The notes: generated by a model from the letters alone, not told the origin. A DNA stretch of 64,000 bases from Arthrobacter silviterrae (GCF_011045165.1 NZ_JAAKZI010000001.1:1-64000); one strand, 5' to 3'; shown: positions 32,142 to 41,539, counted from the first letter of the stretch. A program made the numbers and translations.

Positions 32142-33074
32142 TTACGGCTGGATGTCCGCGGCGGCGGAGTAGATGTCCGGTTCCAGGTAGATGACCCGGG
32201 CAATGGGGACGGCCGCGCGGACGCGCTTCTCGGCGTCGTCAATGGCGGCAGCAATCTGGGCGCCGGTCTCTGACTTGTCCACGGCGATCTTCGCCGCCAC
32301 GAGCAGTTCCTCGGGTCCCAGGTGCAGGGTCTTCAGGTGGATGATGCGGCTCACGCCGGGCCCGAGCAGGGCTTGTTCAATGGCGCGGACGTCCTCTTCC
32401 GTGGCGGATTCACCGAGCAGCAGGGACTTGGTCTCCACGGCCAGGATGACGGCCACGCACACCAGCAGCACGCCGATGAGCGCCGTGCCGACCGCGTCCC
32501 AGTGCCCGTTGCCCGTGGCAATGGTCATGCTGACGCCGAATAGTGCAAAGATCAGGCCCAGCAGGGCGGCCGAGTCCTCAAGCAGCACGGCAGGAAGCTC
32601 GGGCGCCTTGGCCGTCCTAATGAACTGGGCCCAACTCTTGGAACCGCGGGTGTGGTTGGATTCCTTGATGGCCGTGCGGAAGGAGTTGCCTTCCAGGAGG
32701 ATCGAGCCCACCAACACGGCCAGCGGGACCCACGCCCACTGCGCATCCATGGCGTGCGGATGCTGCCACTTTGAATATGCCTCATACAGGGCAAAGACGC
32801 CGCCCACGCTGAACAAGATGATGGACACCAGAAAGGCGTACACGTAGCGTTCGCGGCCATACCCGAAGGGGTGCTCCGCACTGGCCTGCCGCTTGGCCCG
32901 CTTGCCGCCCAGCAGCAGCAAGAGCTGGTTGCCGGAGTCCGCCAGCGAGTGGATGGACTCGGCCAGCATGGACGAGGAAAGCGTGAGCAGGTAGGCAAGA
33001 AATTTCAGCACCGCAATGGCCAGATTTGCTGCCAGTGCCGCGACAATGGCTTTGTTGCCGCCACCATGGGCCAT
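32142..33074 (-). CDS. Cation diffusion facilitator transporter
   Basis: This 310-aa inner-membrane protein belongs to the CDF family and exports divalent cations such as zinc or manganese by proton exchange. TM2 carries the metal motif in SMLAESIHSLADSGNQ; the matching TM5 site reads LLEDSAALLGL, lacking the HxxxD of ZitB/YiiP, which places it nearer the ZnT9-like group. The C-terminal dimer domain follows (LHLGPEELLVAAKIAVD). The start is ATG 33074. It is upstream of no obvious partner. Confidence 0.85.
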   Translation of the reverse strand: MAHGGGNKAIVAALAANLAIAVLKFLAYLLTLSSSMLAESIHSLADSGNQLLLLLGGKRAKRQASAEHPFGYGRERYVYAFLVSIILFSVGGVFALYEAYSKWQHPHAMDAQWAWVPLAVLVGSILLEGNSFRTAIKESNHTRGSKSWAQFIRTAKAPELPAVLLEDSAALLGLIFALFGVSMTIATGNGHWDAVGTALIGVLLVCVAVILAVETKSLLLGESATEEDVRAIEQALLGPGVSRIIHLKTLHLGPEELLVAAKIAVDKSETGAQIAAAIDDAEKRVRAAVPIARVIYLEPDIYSAAADIQP

Positions 33075-33126
33075 GATTGTTCCCCTTCAAGGAGTGGCGC
33101 CCCGCATCATGCGGTGCGGATTGCTT

Positions 33127-34038
33127 TCAGTCGGCGCGCCGCTGTGCCCTGGCACTGGCGTACAGGCAGACGGTGGCTGCCGTGCCAAGGTTCAGCGATT
33201 CCGCCTCGCCGTAGACGGGGACGGCCACGCGGTGGTCCGCCAGCGCCTTTTCCTCGCCTGCGAGGCCCTGGGCCTCGTTGCCGAAGAGCCACAGGGTTGG
33301 TTCCTCGAGGGCATACTGTGAATCAGGGATCTGCTGTTCAAAAGCCCGGGCGGCACTTTCATCCTGGAGCAGGTCCAGGTTCAGCTGGCCGTAACCGTCT
33401 GCCGCCAGCACGCCCACGCCCGCCGCCTTGGCCGCACTGACCACCTCGGCCAGCTCGACTCCGCGGACCACGGGAAGGTGGAACAGGGAGCCGGCCGTGG
33501 AACGGACGGCCTTCGGGTTGTAGATGTCCACGCTGGAGTTGGAGAAGATGACGGCGTCCGCCCCGGCCGCATCCGCCGCCCGCAGCACCGTTCCTGCGTT
33601 GCCGGGATCCTGAACGCGGCACAGCATGGCGATCAGCTTGGGCTTGGCGGCCAGTACCTCCTCCAGCGGCACATCGACAAAATTGCAGACGGCAACCACG
33701 CCCTGGGGCGTCACGGTGTCCGTCATCGCGGACAGGACCAAGTCGCTGGCAATGCGGACCTGCAGCTGCGAGCCCTTCGGTGAGGCCAGTTCGAAAAGCT
33801 CCGGATGGCGCTTGAGGCACTCCACGGTGGCGTACACGGCCTCGACGACGGCCGTGCCGCCGGCGTCCAAGCAGTCCCGGTGGGCCTGCAGTGCCTCCCG
33901 TACTGCCTGGGGGCCCTCCACGAAGAATTGGCGGCGCTTTAAACGGCCCGAGCGCCCGGCCAGCTTTGCAACGTCCCTCACTCGATCTGCTCGAGGATTG
34001 GTCATTGCATCTGCTGGCGGGCGCCCGGGTTCATTCAT
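33127..34038 (-). CDS. TrmH/SpoU family RNA methyltransferase
   Basis: This 303-aa SPOUT methyltransferase modifies a 2'-O-ribose in rRNA or tRNA with S-adenosylmethionine. It shows an N-terminal substrate-binding domain, then motif 1 VQDPGNAGTVLRAADAAGA, motif 2 LWLFGNEAQGL, and motif 3 AESLNLGTAATVCLYA. It is immediately downstream of rplT on the same strand, the standard place for a 23S rRNA methyltransferase in actinobacteria. Either ATG 34038 or 34005 could be the start; neither has a clear Shine-Dalgarno. Confidence 0.87.
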   Translation of the reverse strand: MNEPGRPPADAMTNPRADRVRDVAKLAGRSGRLKRRQFFVEGPQAVREALQAHRDCLDAGGTAVVEAVYATVECLKRHPELFELASPKGSQLQVRIASDLVLSAMTDTVTPQGVVAVCNFVDVPLEEVLAAKPKLIAMLCRVQDPGNAGTVLRAADAAGADAVIFSNSSVDIYNPKAVRSTAGSLFHLPVVRGVELAEVVSAAKAAGVGVLAADGYGQLNLDLLQDESAARAFEQQIPDSQYALEEPTLWLFGNEAQGLAGEEKALADHRVAVPVYGEAESLNLGTAATVCLYASARAQRRAD

Positions 34039-34099
34039 GCTTAGGACTTTAGCAGTCGGCCGCGATGAAAATGGAACTGGGGGTTCCGTCCGTTTTACG

Positions 34100-34483
34100 C
34101 TACTTTGCCGCCGGTGCGGAGGTGTCTGCAGGCAATGCGGCCTTGGCGATCTTGACCAGTGCGGCGAAGGCACCGGCGTCGTTCACGGCCAGGTCTGCAA
34201 GCATGCGCCGGTCAACTTCAACCTCGGCAGCCTTCAGGCCCTGGATCAGGCGGTTGTAGGTCAGGCCGTTGGCGCGGGATGCAGCGTTGATGCGCTGGAT
34301 CCACAGGCGGCGGAAGTCGCCCTTGCGCTTGCGGCGGTCGCCGTAGCTGTACACGAACGAGTGCAGCAGCTGCTCCTTGGCCTTGCGGTACAGGCGCGAA
34401 CGCTGTCCGCGGTAACCCTTTGCCCGCTCAAGAACAACCCGACGCTTTTTGTGGGCGTTTACCGCCCGCTTCACACGTGCCAC
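34100..34483 (-). CDS. rplT: 50S ribosomal protein L20
   Basis: This 127-aa L20 has the basic start [21 protein letters not shown] and the conserved [20 protein letters not shown] segment. L20 is needed for assembly of the large subunit and, in some bacteria, represses the infC-rpmI-rplT operon. It follows rpmI in the usual order and strand. Confidence 0.97.
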   Translation of the reverse strand: MARVKRAVNAHKKRRVVLERAKGYRGQRSRLYRKAKEQLLHSFVYSYGDRRKRKGDFRRLWIQRINAASRANGLTYNRLIQGLKAAEVEVDRRMLADLAVNDAGAFAALVKIAKAALPADTSAPAAK

Positions 34484-34590
34484 GTGCGTACTCCTTCAAA
34501 TTTTTGTTATCCCAAGCCAATCAAGCCAGGGAAGGCTCTGATGAAATGGCGCGTCCCCTTCGAGGGGCCAGCACCGATTGACTTGCGAAA

Positions 34591-34785
34591 CTAGATGCCG
34601 AGCATCTTCTTGATGTTGCGGACATCTGCCTTGGCGACGGTGAGGTCGCCCTTGAGGCGGCGCTTCAGGCTGGAGGGCTTGTGCTCCAGGTAGTGGCGGC
34701 GGTTGGCCTGCTGGCGACGAAGCTTGCCGGAACCGGTCAGCTTGAATCGCTTCTTTGCACCACTGTGTGTCTTCATTTTAGGCAT
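34591..34785 (-). CDS. rpmI: 50S ribosomal protein L35
   Basis: This 64-aa L35 starts [18 protein letters not shown] and ends KKMLGI, exactly as expected for the family. I chose ATG 34785, since the frame is also open upstream without homology. It lies between infC and rplT. Confidence 0.97.
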   Translation of the reverse strand: MPKMKTHSGAKKRFKLTGSGKLRRQQANRRHYLEHKPSSLKRRLKGDLTVAKADVRNIKKMLGI

Positions 34786-34892
34786 GAGGACCTGTCTCCT
34801 TACGTTTCCACCGGCGCTGCCTGTGGTTCTCTTGCAGCGACTGGTTGGGTCACTGTCGGGGTGTATATTCACCGCTGGAAAGGCTGAAAGCC

Positions 34893-36017
34893 TTACTCAG
34901 CTGAGTTCTTGGATTCCGCTGCCGCCGGGCTCTTTGCAGGCGCGGCCTTGGCAGCGGGCTTTGTTGCGGACTTGGGTGACGCCTTGGCCGCGGGCTTTGC
35001 CGCTACGGGCTTTGCCATGGGCTTGGGCATCGGGATGGGCCTGGGCATGGCGGCCGGCTTGGCTGCCACCGGTGCTGCCGCCGGCTTGACTGCAGCCTTG
35101 GCCGCGGGGGCCGGGGCCTTCGCGGCCGGTGCTGCAGCGACCTTTGCAGCCGGTGCCTTGGCAGGCGCCTTTGCAGCTGCGGGCGCCGCAGCTGCCGGGA
35201 CAGGCTCGGCGGCGGCACCCGGCGCGGCGGATGCGTCCACCTTTGCCGATTCCTCCTTGACAGAGGGTGCTGCCGCAGAGGGTGCTGCCGCAGCGGCCGG
35301 TGCTTCAGCAACCGGGGTTGCCGCAGCGGGTGCTGCGTCCTCGCCCAGGTGCAGGCCCGATGGCAGCAGGTCTGCCAGGGACTGGGTCATGGGAGCCTTG
35401 TTGTCACGGTCCACGTCCACGCGGGCCGTGCCATTGGCCACGGCCTCGTTGTGGGCCTTGGCATCGGCACGCTGCTGGTTGCGCCGTGCTTCCGCCTTGG
35501 CTTCAGCCTTGTTCTTCAGCGGGCCGATCACCATGACCATGTTGCGCCCGTCAATGCGGGGGCTGGACTCGATGGCGCCCACCTCCGCAACGTCGGTGGC
35601 GAACTTTTGGAGCAGGCGGATGCCCATCTCGGGTCGCTGCTGTTCGCGGCCGCGGAACTGGATCATGGCCTTGACCTTGTCGCCGGCTCCGAGGAAGCGC
35701 AGTGCATGGCCGCGCTTGGTCTCGTAGTCGTGCTTGTCAATCTTGAGGCGGAAGCGGATTTCCTTCAGAACAGTGTTCGTCTGGTTCTTCCGGGCTTCAC
35801 GCGCCTTGACGGCGGCCTCGTACTTGTACTTACCGAAGTCCATCAGTTTGCAAACCGGCGGCTTGGCCGTCGGTGCTACCTCAACCAGATCCAAGTCCGA
35901 CTCGGCAGCCAAACGGAGGGCGTCCTCAATGCGGACGATCCCTACTTGTTCACCTGCCGGTCCAACCAACCGCACCTCAGGGACGCGGATACGATCATTG
36001 ATGCGTGGCTCGCTAAT
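34893..36017 (-). CDS. infC: Translation initiation factor IF-3 with long C-terminal tail
   Basis: This 374-aa protein starts at a rare ATT codon (36017), which reads [19 protein letters not shown], the standard IF-3 N-terminus. AGGAG precedes it with a 6-nt spacing, and no ATG or GTG precedes it in a plausible place. The normal IF-3 (about 180 residues) ends near [14 protein letters not shown]. After that comes an extra tail of about 180 residues, mostly Ala, Lys and Pro, with a [13 protein letters not shown] stretch, resembling an H1-like or RNA-binding tail. IF-3 binds the 30S subunit and checks the start codon. The AUU start is the classical basis of IF-3 autoregulation. Confidence 0.93.
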   Translation of the reverse strand: MSEPRINDRIRVPEVRLVGPAGEQVGIVRIEDALRLAAESDLDLVEVAPTAKPPVCKLMDFGKYKYEAAVKAREARKNQTNTVLKEIRFRLKIDKHDYETKRGHALRFLGAGDKVKAMIQFRGREQQRPEMGIRLLQKFATDVAEVGAIESSPRIDGRNMVMVIGPLKNKAEAKAEARRNQQRADAKAHNEAVANGTARVDVDRDNKAPMTQSLADLLPSGLHLGEDAAPAAATPVAEAPAAAAAPSAAAPSVKEESAKVDASAAPGAAAEPVPAAAAPAAAKAPAKAPAAKVAAAPAAKAPAPAAKAAVKPAAAPVAAKPAAMPRPIPMPKPMAKPVAAKPAAKASPKSATKPAAKAAPAKSPAAAESKNSAE

Positions 36018-36023
36018 GTGTAA

Positions 36024-36028
36024 CTCCT
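36024..36028 (-). promoter_or_regulatory. infC ribosome binding site deciding the ATT start
   Basis: AGGAG on the minus strand, 6 nt before ATT at 36015-36017. It supports initiation at ATT rather than at any neighbouring ATG. Confidence 0.8.
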
Positions 36029-36052
36029 GATGACATAAAGAAATGTGTTTGC

Positions 36053-36098
36053 CATCAGCAACGAAGAAGGCCCCCGCTGCTGATGCAATCGGAGGCCT
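36053..36098 (-). promoter_or_regulatory. Structured leader of infC, possible pseudoknot
   Basis: Two helices share bases. Helix A pairs 36068-36076 with 36090-36098 (9 bp including one G-U) enclosing a 13-nt loop. Helix B pairs CATCAGCA (36053-36060) with TGCTGATG (36078-36085), and the latter lies inside the loop of helix A. They can form a pseudoknot or alternative folds about 25 nt before the ribosome site. This resembles ribosomal protein operon leaders that L20 controls in other phyla, but the actual ligand is not known from sequence. Confidence 0.65.
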
Positions 36099-36301
36099 CG
36101 ATAAGGATGGGTGCACGCCACCGTCGTTTCCTGGGGTGCGGACTGCCTTCACATGAAAGGCTCCAACCTGAACCAGACAACGCCATTGCTGGGTCGAAAG
36201 GTGGGAGAGGACTCCACTTGCAAGCTGAGTGCGTGCCAGATCACGGGTTTGATCCCCGCGTCGGTCATGACACCCAACCGGTCTGTGACAAGCTTAGCAG
36301 T
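36099..36301. other. Intergenic region between infC and DUF1844 gene
   Basis: About 200 bp contain the promoter region of infC and of the divergent DUF1844 gene. No further gene or repeat was seen. Confidence 0.4.
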
Positions 36302-36709
36302 ATGAACACCCCAGATAATAATTCACACACCCGGCACAGCTTTGACTCCACTTCCGAGGAGGCTGCCGGCAGTGTCGACGCAGCCAGCGCAGTGCGTGAC
36401 ATTGCCGAAGTTCCCGCCGTTGAGGTCATCACAACCGCAGCCGTTCACCTCATGAGCGCGGCAGCCGTCAAGTGCGGGCTCGCCGCCGGCCCCGACGCCG
36501 AGGCGCTGAAGGACCTCGACGAGGCCCGCAAGCTCATCACCGCGCTGGCCGGATTCATCACGGCCGCGGCCCCGGAGATTGGCAGCCAGCATGCCGGCCC
36601 CTTGCGCGACGGGCTGCGTTCCCTCCAGCTGGCCTTCCGCGAAGCGTCGCCGTTCCCGGACGCCCCGGGCAAGGGTCCGGGCGAGAAGTTCACCGGCGCC
36701 GTCAATTAA
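36302..36709 (+). CDS. DUF1844 protein
   Basis: This 135-aa small protein of the DUF1844 family has a Ser/Thr-rich N-terminus, then the conserved central VITTAAVHLMSAAAVKCGLA and LKDLDEARKLITALAGF helices, and ends with a short charged tail. DUF1844 proteins lie next to infC in many actinobacteria; the function is unknown. The ATG at 36302 is divergent from infC. Confidence 0.85.
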   Translation: MNTPDNNSHTRHSFDSTSEEAAGSVDAASAVRDIAEVPAVEVITTAAVHLMSAAAVKCGLAAGPDAEALKDLDEARKLITALAGFITAAAPEIGSQHAGPLRDGLRSLQLAFREASPFPDAPGKGPGEKFTGAVN

Positions 36710-36741
36710 TTGACCTGCCCCCGGTGCGTCAGCTCCGGGTC

Positions 36742-38127
36742 CTAGACGGCGTCGGGCTCGTCCACCAGCTCGTCAATTTGCGCCTTGGCCGGCTCGCCCC
36801 GGTCAAGTGCCCCCGGCCGGGCGTTGCCGCCGTCGGCGCTCACACCGCGGCGGCCGCGCCGGGCCCCTTGTGCGATCAGGCCTGCTGCCGCGAGGATGCC
36901 TGCCAACGCGCCGATGACCACAAACCCGGACCACGGCCCGACGGCGTCGATCATGACGCCCGCAAAAGGCGCACCCAAGGCGCTGCCGATCGTCATGGAC
37001 GAGCCATACCACCCCATGGCCTCGCCGCGCCGGCGCTCCTCCACCAGGTCGGCAATGTGCTCGGCACTTGAGGTCAGCACGGGTGCGCACAGCAGGCCCG
37101 GCAGGATGGAAAGTAACCCCAGCGTCCACGCGTCGGTGGCAAAGCCCATGGGAATCGTCAGCAGGGCCATGGCCCCGAGCAGCCAGAGCGGGTTGATGGA
37201 GCGCCGCAGCGAACCGTAGATCAGGCCGCCCAGCAGCGACGCACCGCACCAGAAAAAGAACACGATGCCGAGCTCGCCCACCTGACCGTTGTGGCGCAGC
37301 ACCGCCACCATGCCGACGTCGGTGCCGGACAGCACCAGCCCGGCCCCGAGCGATGCTCCAAGGACCGCGAGCACGGCCAGATTGACCCAGGACAGGTTGC
37401 CGCGGGCCGCACCCCAGAACCGGCGGAACCTTGTCCGCGGCTGCCCCGTCACCGGTCGGCTGGCGTCGCCGGCAATCAGCGCCGTCGGGGCATCGACTGC
37501 AATGTCGACACCCGTCGCGGCGGGTTCCAGGCAGGCGCCCTTTTGTCCTGTGCGGGTAGGCGGATTGGCCAGCATGAGCAACAATCCAGCCAGGGCCGAG
37601 GAAACCCCGATGATGACAAGTCCCACCACGGTGTGGGTGGTGGTGGCCAGCATGACGCCGGCAGCCGGGCCGACCATGAACGTGATTTCGGCCCCCATCG
37701 AGTCCAGTGCGTAGGCGGTGCGCCGTTGGTGCTGCGGCACCATGACCCCCAAGGACTGCCGCACCACCGAGAAGATGGGCACGGCAAACAATCCGCCGAC
37801 GACGGCCGCCACCAGCAGTAGTTCATAGTTCAGGAAAGGTGCCGTGGACCAGACGGCCACTTCGGCGATGACAGAGGGCACCAGTGCCCGGCGCAGCCCG
37901 CGGATGTCCACCTGGCGGCCGCGCCAGGGGGCGCCGACAGCCATGCCGACCGTGATGGCCGCTGCCACTCCCCCGGCGGCCGCGTAGCTCATGTGCAGCG
38001 TTTCCACCACATGCAGCGTCAGGAGCACCCCGGCTGCGGCATGCGGAATTCGCGCGACCATGGCTATCAGCAGCAGCCGCCGCACGGGCGCTATCCGAAG
38101 CAGGGCCCGGTAGCCGGCAAAATTCAC
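36742..38127 (-). CDS. MFS transporter
   Basis: This 461-aa membrane protein starts at GTG 38127 and has 12 predicted segments with an N-terminal RRLLLIAMVARIPHAAAGVLL. The cytosolic loop between TM6 and TM7 is long. The substrate is unknown; it may be a drug-type or sugar-type exporter. A 26-bp dyad symmetry lies immediately upstream of the start. It ends convergent with the DUF1844 gene, whose stop is 33 bp away. Confidence 0.82.
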   Translation of the reverse strand: MNFAGYRALLRIAPVRRLLLIAMVARIPHAAAGVLLTLHVVETLHMSYAAAGGVAAAITVGMAVGAPWRGRQVDIRGLRRALVPSVIAEVAVWSTAPFLNYELLLVAAVVGGLFAVPIFSVVRQSLGVMVPQHQRRTAYALDSMGAEITFMVGPAAGVMLATTTHTVVGLVIIGVSSALAGLLLMLANPPTRTGQKGACLEPAATGVDIAVDAPTALIAGDASRPVTGQPRTRFRRFWGAARGNLSWVNLAVLAVLGASLGAGLVLSGTDVGMVAVLRHNGQVGELGIVFFFWCGASLLGGLIYGSLRRSINPLWLLGAMALLTIPMGFATDAWTLGLLSILPGLLCAPVLTSSAEHIADLVEERRRGEAMGWYGSSMTIGSALGAPFAGVMIDAVGPWSGFVVIGALAGILAAAGLIAQGARRGRRGVSADGGNARPGALDRGEPAKAQIDELVDEPDAV

Positions 38128-38137
38128 GTAAAGTCTT

Positions 38138-38163
38138 CTCTCTCGCGATGCATCGCAAGAGAG
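38138..38163. promoter_or_regulatory. 26-bp palindrome before the MFS gene (operator candidate)
   Basis: CTCTCTCGCGATGCATCGCA plus AGAGAG is a dyad with one mismatched pair in 13 (44/57 positions of this block), centred between 38150 and 38151 and ending 11 bp before the GTG start. It could be the operator for a dimeric repressor or a hairpin ending the upstream SseB gene; there is no U-tract. Confidence 0.7.
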
Positions 38164-38187
38164 CGTCAGTTGCTCATTGCAATGGGG

Positions 38188-39087
38188 TTATGGTGTGGTG
38201 CCGGAATGGCGCAATCGTATTTGAACAGAATCAACGGACTCGGCGAAATGATCGCTGCCGGCCCAGAATTCCTGCAAGGAACGAAGCAGGGCCTCCACCG
38301 CAGGCTGGTCGAGCCCGGGCTGGAGGGTGATGGTGACAAGTAGTTCCGGTCCGGAGCCCCCGCCGGGGACTAACCGTCCAGACGGTTCAGTATTTTTGTC
38401 CCACAGGGATTCTATGCCCTTCCCGGGGCTGGCGGAAATGCCCACCACGGCCGGATTGGCGGCTGCGTCAACGGACTCCCGAAGCACCGCAAGCACGGCC
38501 GGGTCGCTGTATGCCGGCAGCCACTCCCGCTGCTGCGCAAGGGCCCACATGGCCGGGCGGCGCACCACAAAGGGCCGGTCCGAGCCAGGGTCCAGCACCA
38601 GCAGCTGCGCGTCCTCGGCGACGGCGGACAGTGCGGCCCGGGCGGTGTAGACAGCCACCGGCCGCGCCTCCGGATGCCAGGCGGACAGTGCCGCCGCGTG
38701 GGTAAAGGCTGGAAGCGCACGCCGCCCGTCGGGGGCCTGGACCGTCACGAGTGCCATGTCCGATTCCTTGTCCGCGGCCAGCCCCTGCTCCCCCACAGCC
38801 TGCGCGGCCAGCTGGGCCACTATGGGGATGAACACGCGCGCCTGCGCGAGGGACGCCACCACCGCCGCCTCGGAGCCTGTTCCCCCCAGCAACTGACCCA
38901 CCGCAGCCTCGTAGCGCACGTCCGCAGCGCCGTCGTCCGCATCAAAGTTGTGGTAGCTTTCCCCCTCCGGAAGGGCACGCCCGGCCCACGGCTGCCCGGC
39001 GGAGTCAGTGGCCCCGCCGGCGCCGGCCAGGGCAGCGGCGATATGGCCGGGCAAGTGTCTTTTGTGCGTGGGAGGCATCTCTGGCAT
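38188..39087 (-). CDS. SseB family protein
   Basis: This 299-aa protein matches the SseB-type domain pattern, including an N-terminal PGHIAAALAG stretch, RYEAAVGQLLGGT and repeated hydrophobic beta segments. SseB-related proteins are cytosolic and without a clear catalytic motif. ATG 39087 lies 4 bp after the priA stop; upstream in-frame sequence is inside priA in another frame and is not part of the gene. It probably belongs to the his operon transcript. Confidence 0.75.
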   Translation of the reverse strand: MPEMPPTHKRHLPGHIAAALAGAGGATDSAGQPWAGRALPEGESYHNFDADDGAADVRYEAAVGQLLGGTGSEAAVVASLAQARVFIPIVAQLAAQAVGEQGLAADKESDMALVTVQAPDGRRALPAFTHAAALSAWHPEARPVAVYTARAALSAVAEDAQLLVLDPGSDRPFVVRRPAMWALAQQREWLPAYSDPAVLAVLRESVDAAANPAVVGISASPGKGIESLWDKNTEPSGRLVPGGGSGPELLVTITLQPGLDQPAVEALLRSLQEFWAGSDHFAESVDSVQIRLRHSGTTP

Positions 39088-39091
39088 GGGA

Positions 39092-39832
39092 CTATCGGCG
39101 TCCGGCCACGTCCAGGGCCTGCGGGAGCGTGAACTGGCCGGCGTACAGCGCCTTGCCCACGATGGCCCCCTCGACGCCGTCGCCCACCAGGGTGCGCAGC
39201 ACGCGCAGGTCCTCCAGGCTGGAAATGCCGCCCGAGGCGACCACGGGCTTGGCGGTGCGGGCACACATTTCGCGCAGCAATTCCACGTTCGGCCCCTGCA
39301 GGGTGCCGTCCTTGGTGACATCGGTTACCACGTAACGGGCGCAGCCGGCGTCCTCCAGGCGGGCCAGGACCTCCCAGAGGTCGCCACCCTCCCGGGTCCA
39401 GCCGCGGCCTGCCAATGTGGTGCCGCGTACATCAAGCCCGACGGCGATCCGGTCACCAAATCGCTCAATGACTTTCGCCGTCCACGCCGGATTTTCCAGC
39501 GCCGCGGTGCCAAGGTTGACGCGGGCCGCACCGAGCTCCAGGGCGCCCTCCAGGGAGGCATCGTCTCGGATGCCGCCCGACAGCTCAACCTTGACGTCCA
39601 GTGCTGCCACCACCTCGCGCAACAGGGACTGGTTGCTGCCGCGCCCAAAGGCGGCGTCCAGGTCCACCAGATGCACCCATTCGGCGCCGTCATTCTGCCA
39701 TGTCAGGGCAGCTTCCAGCGGGGAGCCGTAGCTGGTTTCCGAGCCGGCCTCGCCTTGGACAAGGCGCACGGCCTGGCCGTCGGCAACGTCAACGGCGGGC
39801 AGCAGTTCCAGGATGGGGGCATTGGTGGTCAT
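39092..39832 (-). CDS. priA: Phosphoribosyl isomerase A (bifunctional HisA/TrpF)
   Basis: This 246-aa (beta/alpha)8-barrel starts [20 protein letters not shown], with the first catalytic Asp, and has the second Asp in [16 protein letters not shown]. In actinobacteria lacking trpF, PriA isomerises both ProFAR (histidine) and PRA (tryptophan). No trpF is seen in this window, so dual use is expected but not proven. I chose ATG 39832 over the upstream in-frame ATG at 39874. It sits between the small membrane protein gene and sseB. Confidence 0.93.
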   Translation of the reverse strand: MTTNAPILELLPAVDVADGQAVRLVQGEAGSETSYGSPLEAALTWQNDGAEWVHLVDLDAAFGRGSNQSLLREVVAALDVKVELSGGIRDDASLEGALELGAARVNLGTAALENPAWTAKVIERFGDRIAVGLDVRGTTLAGRGWTREGGDLWEVLARLEDAGCARYVVTDVTKDGTLQGPNVELLREMCARTAKPVVASGGISSLEDLRVLRTLVGDGVEGAIVGKALYAGQFTLPQALDVAGRR

Positions 39833-39878
39833 GGGGTCCTCGGCGTTTTCATTCTTCGGGGTTGGGGCGGGCATGGAC

Positions 39879-40034
39879 TCAGCCGCCCAGGGTAAACAGG
39901 TAGGCCGCCAGCAGTGACATCATGGCCAAAATGGCAAAACAGATGGGTATCCAGCGCGGTGTCTTTTGCTGGTAAAACGTGTAGGCGCCGCCAATAAGCA
40001 GCCCGGCAAGCGCCATCAAGAGCAGGGACCACAC
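39879..40034 (-). CDS. Small two-helix membrane protein
   Basis: This 51-aa protein has two hydrophobic segments, [20 protein letters not shown] and [20 protein letters not shown], joined by a short basic turn (QQKTPR). Its GTG start overlaps the hisH stop by one base (TAGTG), strongly suggesting a real coupled gene. The C-terminus is TLGG. Similar short proteins sit at this place in relatives. Function unknown. Confidence 0.7.
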   Translation of the reverse strand: MWSLLLMALAGLLIGGAYTFYQQKTPRWIPICFAILAMMSLLAAYLFTLGG

Positions 40035-40714
40035 TAGGCGGCGCCCTTTCGCAGGGACTGCACCCAGTTCCTCAGCAGCCGGGCCCCGGCGTCGCCGGAC
40101 TTTTCGGGGTGGAATTGCGTGGCGCACAAGGGACCGTTCTCCACGGCCGCAATAAACGGAGCACCGTGTTCGGACCACGTGACCATGGGCGCCTTCATCT
40201 TGGGCTGGACCACGTCAAAGTTCCAGGTCTGGACCCCGTAGGAGTGGACAAAGTAAAAGCGTTCCGACTCAACACCGGAAAACAGGCGGGAGCCCTCGGC
40301 AACCTTGACCGTGTTCCACCCCATGTGCGGGACCACGTCGGCGGGCAGCAATTCGACGGTGCCTGGCCATTCGCCCATGCCGTCCACGCGCTCACCGTGC
40401 TCCACCCCGGCGTCAAAAAGCACCTGCAGGCCCACGCAAATGCCCAGGACCGGCCTGCCTCCGGCCACCCGCCGCCCGATCATGCGCAAGCCGTCCACGG
40501 CCTTCAGCTCCGCCATGACGGAGCCAAAGGCGCCCACGCCGGGCACCACCAGTCCGTCCGCGGACATGACGTCGTCGGGCTTGGCGCTCAGCGTGACAAT
40601 CGCGCCGGCGCGTTCAAGGGCCCGGACGGCTGAGCGGACATTCCCCGAACCGTAGTCGAGGACGGTGACTGTCGGCCTGGCCGTAGTGCCAGTTTCGACG
40701 GAGTCGGTACTCAC
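40034..40714 (-). CDS. hisH: Imidazole glycerol phosphate synthase, glutamine amidotransferase subunit
   Basis: This 226-aa class I amidotransferase supplies ammonia to HisF. The catalytic Cys lies in [13 protein letters not shown], and the His-Glu pair in [12 protein letters not shown]. The N-terminal [16 protein letters not shown] is conserved. It overlaps hisB by 4 bp. hisF is not in this window. Confidence 0.95.
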   Translation of the reverse strand: MSTDSVETGTTARPTVTVLDYGSGNVRSAVRALERAGAIVTLSAKPDDVMSADGLVVPGVGAFGSVMAELKAVDGLRMIGRRVAGGRPVLGICVGLQVLFDAGVEHGERVDGMGEWPGTVELLPADVVPHMGWNTVKVAEGSRLFSGVESERFYFVHSYGVQTWNFDVVQPKMKAPMVTWSEHGAPFIAAVENGPLCATQFHPEKSGDAGARLLRNWVQSLRKGAA

Positions 40715-41337
40715 AGCAGTCCCTTCGTGGACGGAATGCCGGTGACCCGGGGGTCCGGCTCGACGGCGGCACGCAGTGCGCGGGCAAACGCCTTGAATTG
40801 GGCCTCCACGATGTGGTGGGGATCGCGGCCGGCAATGACCGTCATGTGCAGGCAGATTTGCGCATGCAAGGTAATGGCCTCGAACACGTGGCGCGTGAGG
40901 GAGCCGGTGAAGTGCCCGCCGATCAGATGGTACTCCTGGCCCGCAGGCTCTCCGCCGTGCACCAGGTAGGGGCGGCCCGAGACATCCACCACCGCGTTGG
41001 CGAGGGCCTCGTCGAGGGGGACGGTGGCCTCGCCAAAGCGCCGGATGCCCGCCTTGTTGCCGAGGGCCACCCGCAGCACCTCACCCAGGGAGATGGCCAC
41101 GTCCTCCACGGTGTGGTGGACATCGATGTGGGTGTCGCCGGTGGCTTTGACGGTCATGTCAATGAGTGAGTGCTTGGAGAGCGCAGTCAGCATGTGGTCG
41201 TAAAACGGCACCGACGTGTCAATGGTCGACTTGCCCGTGCCGTCCAAGTTGATCTCGACCAGCACGCTGGATTCGCTCGTGGCACGTTCCAGCCGTGCCG
41301 TTCGTCCCTGGGCGGGCTGCGGGCTGTTCTCAGTCAT
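40711..41337 (-). CDS. hisB: Imidazoleglycerol-phosphate dehydratase
   Basis: This 208-aa enzyme dehydrates imidazoleglycerol phosphate and carries both metal-binding signatures: [17 protein letters not shown] and, later, [16 protein letters not shown]. It has only the dehydratase domain, not the phosphatase fusion of Enterobacteria. I chose ATG 41337, the start of conserved sequence, following AGGAGG-like CTCCTGAC on the coding strand. It overlaps hisH by 4 bp. Confidence 0.96.
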   Translation of the reverse strand: MTENSPQPAQGRTARLERATSESSVLVEINLDGTGKSTIDTSVPFYDHMLTALSKHSLIDMTVKATGDTHIDVHHTVEDVAISLGEVLRVALGNKAGIRRFGEATVPLDEALANAVVDVSGRPYLVHGGEPAGQEYHLIGGHFTGSLTRHVFEAITLHAQICLHMTVIAGRDPHHIVEAQFKAFARALRAAVEPDPRVTGIPSTKGLL

Positions 41338-41430
41338 TGTCAGGAGGTCCTTTGGATTGTTGGCTGCCGCCCGCCTTCCGATGGGCACAATGGGCGGCGG
41401 CCGCGCGCTTGGTGTACTAACAGTTTAGGA

Positions 41431-41450
41431 GGGCGGATGCCCATCCGCCC
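41431..41450. repeat. 20-bp palindrome between hisC and hisB
   Basis: GGGCGGATGCCCATCCGCCC is a near-perfect palindrome (9-bp arms, 2-bp centre) in the 202-bp gap between hisC and hisB. It can form a stable hairpin and may partly terminate or stabilise the hisC message; no U-tract follows. Confidence 0.75.
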
Positions 41451-41539
41451 AACCGGGCCGGGCCCCTGTTGGCGGCGTGGGACCCCGTTGGGCGGCATGG
41501 GAGCGGCGACGGGGCCGCCCCCGCTCTCGGGTGGGGCGG

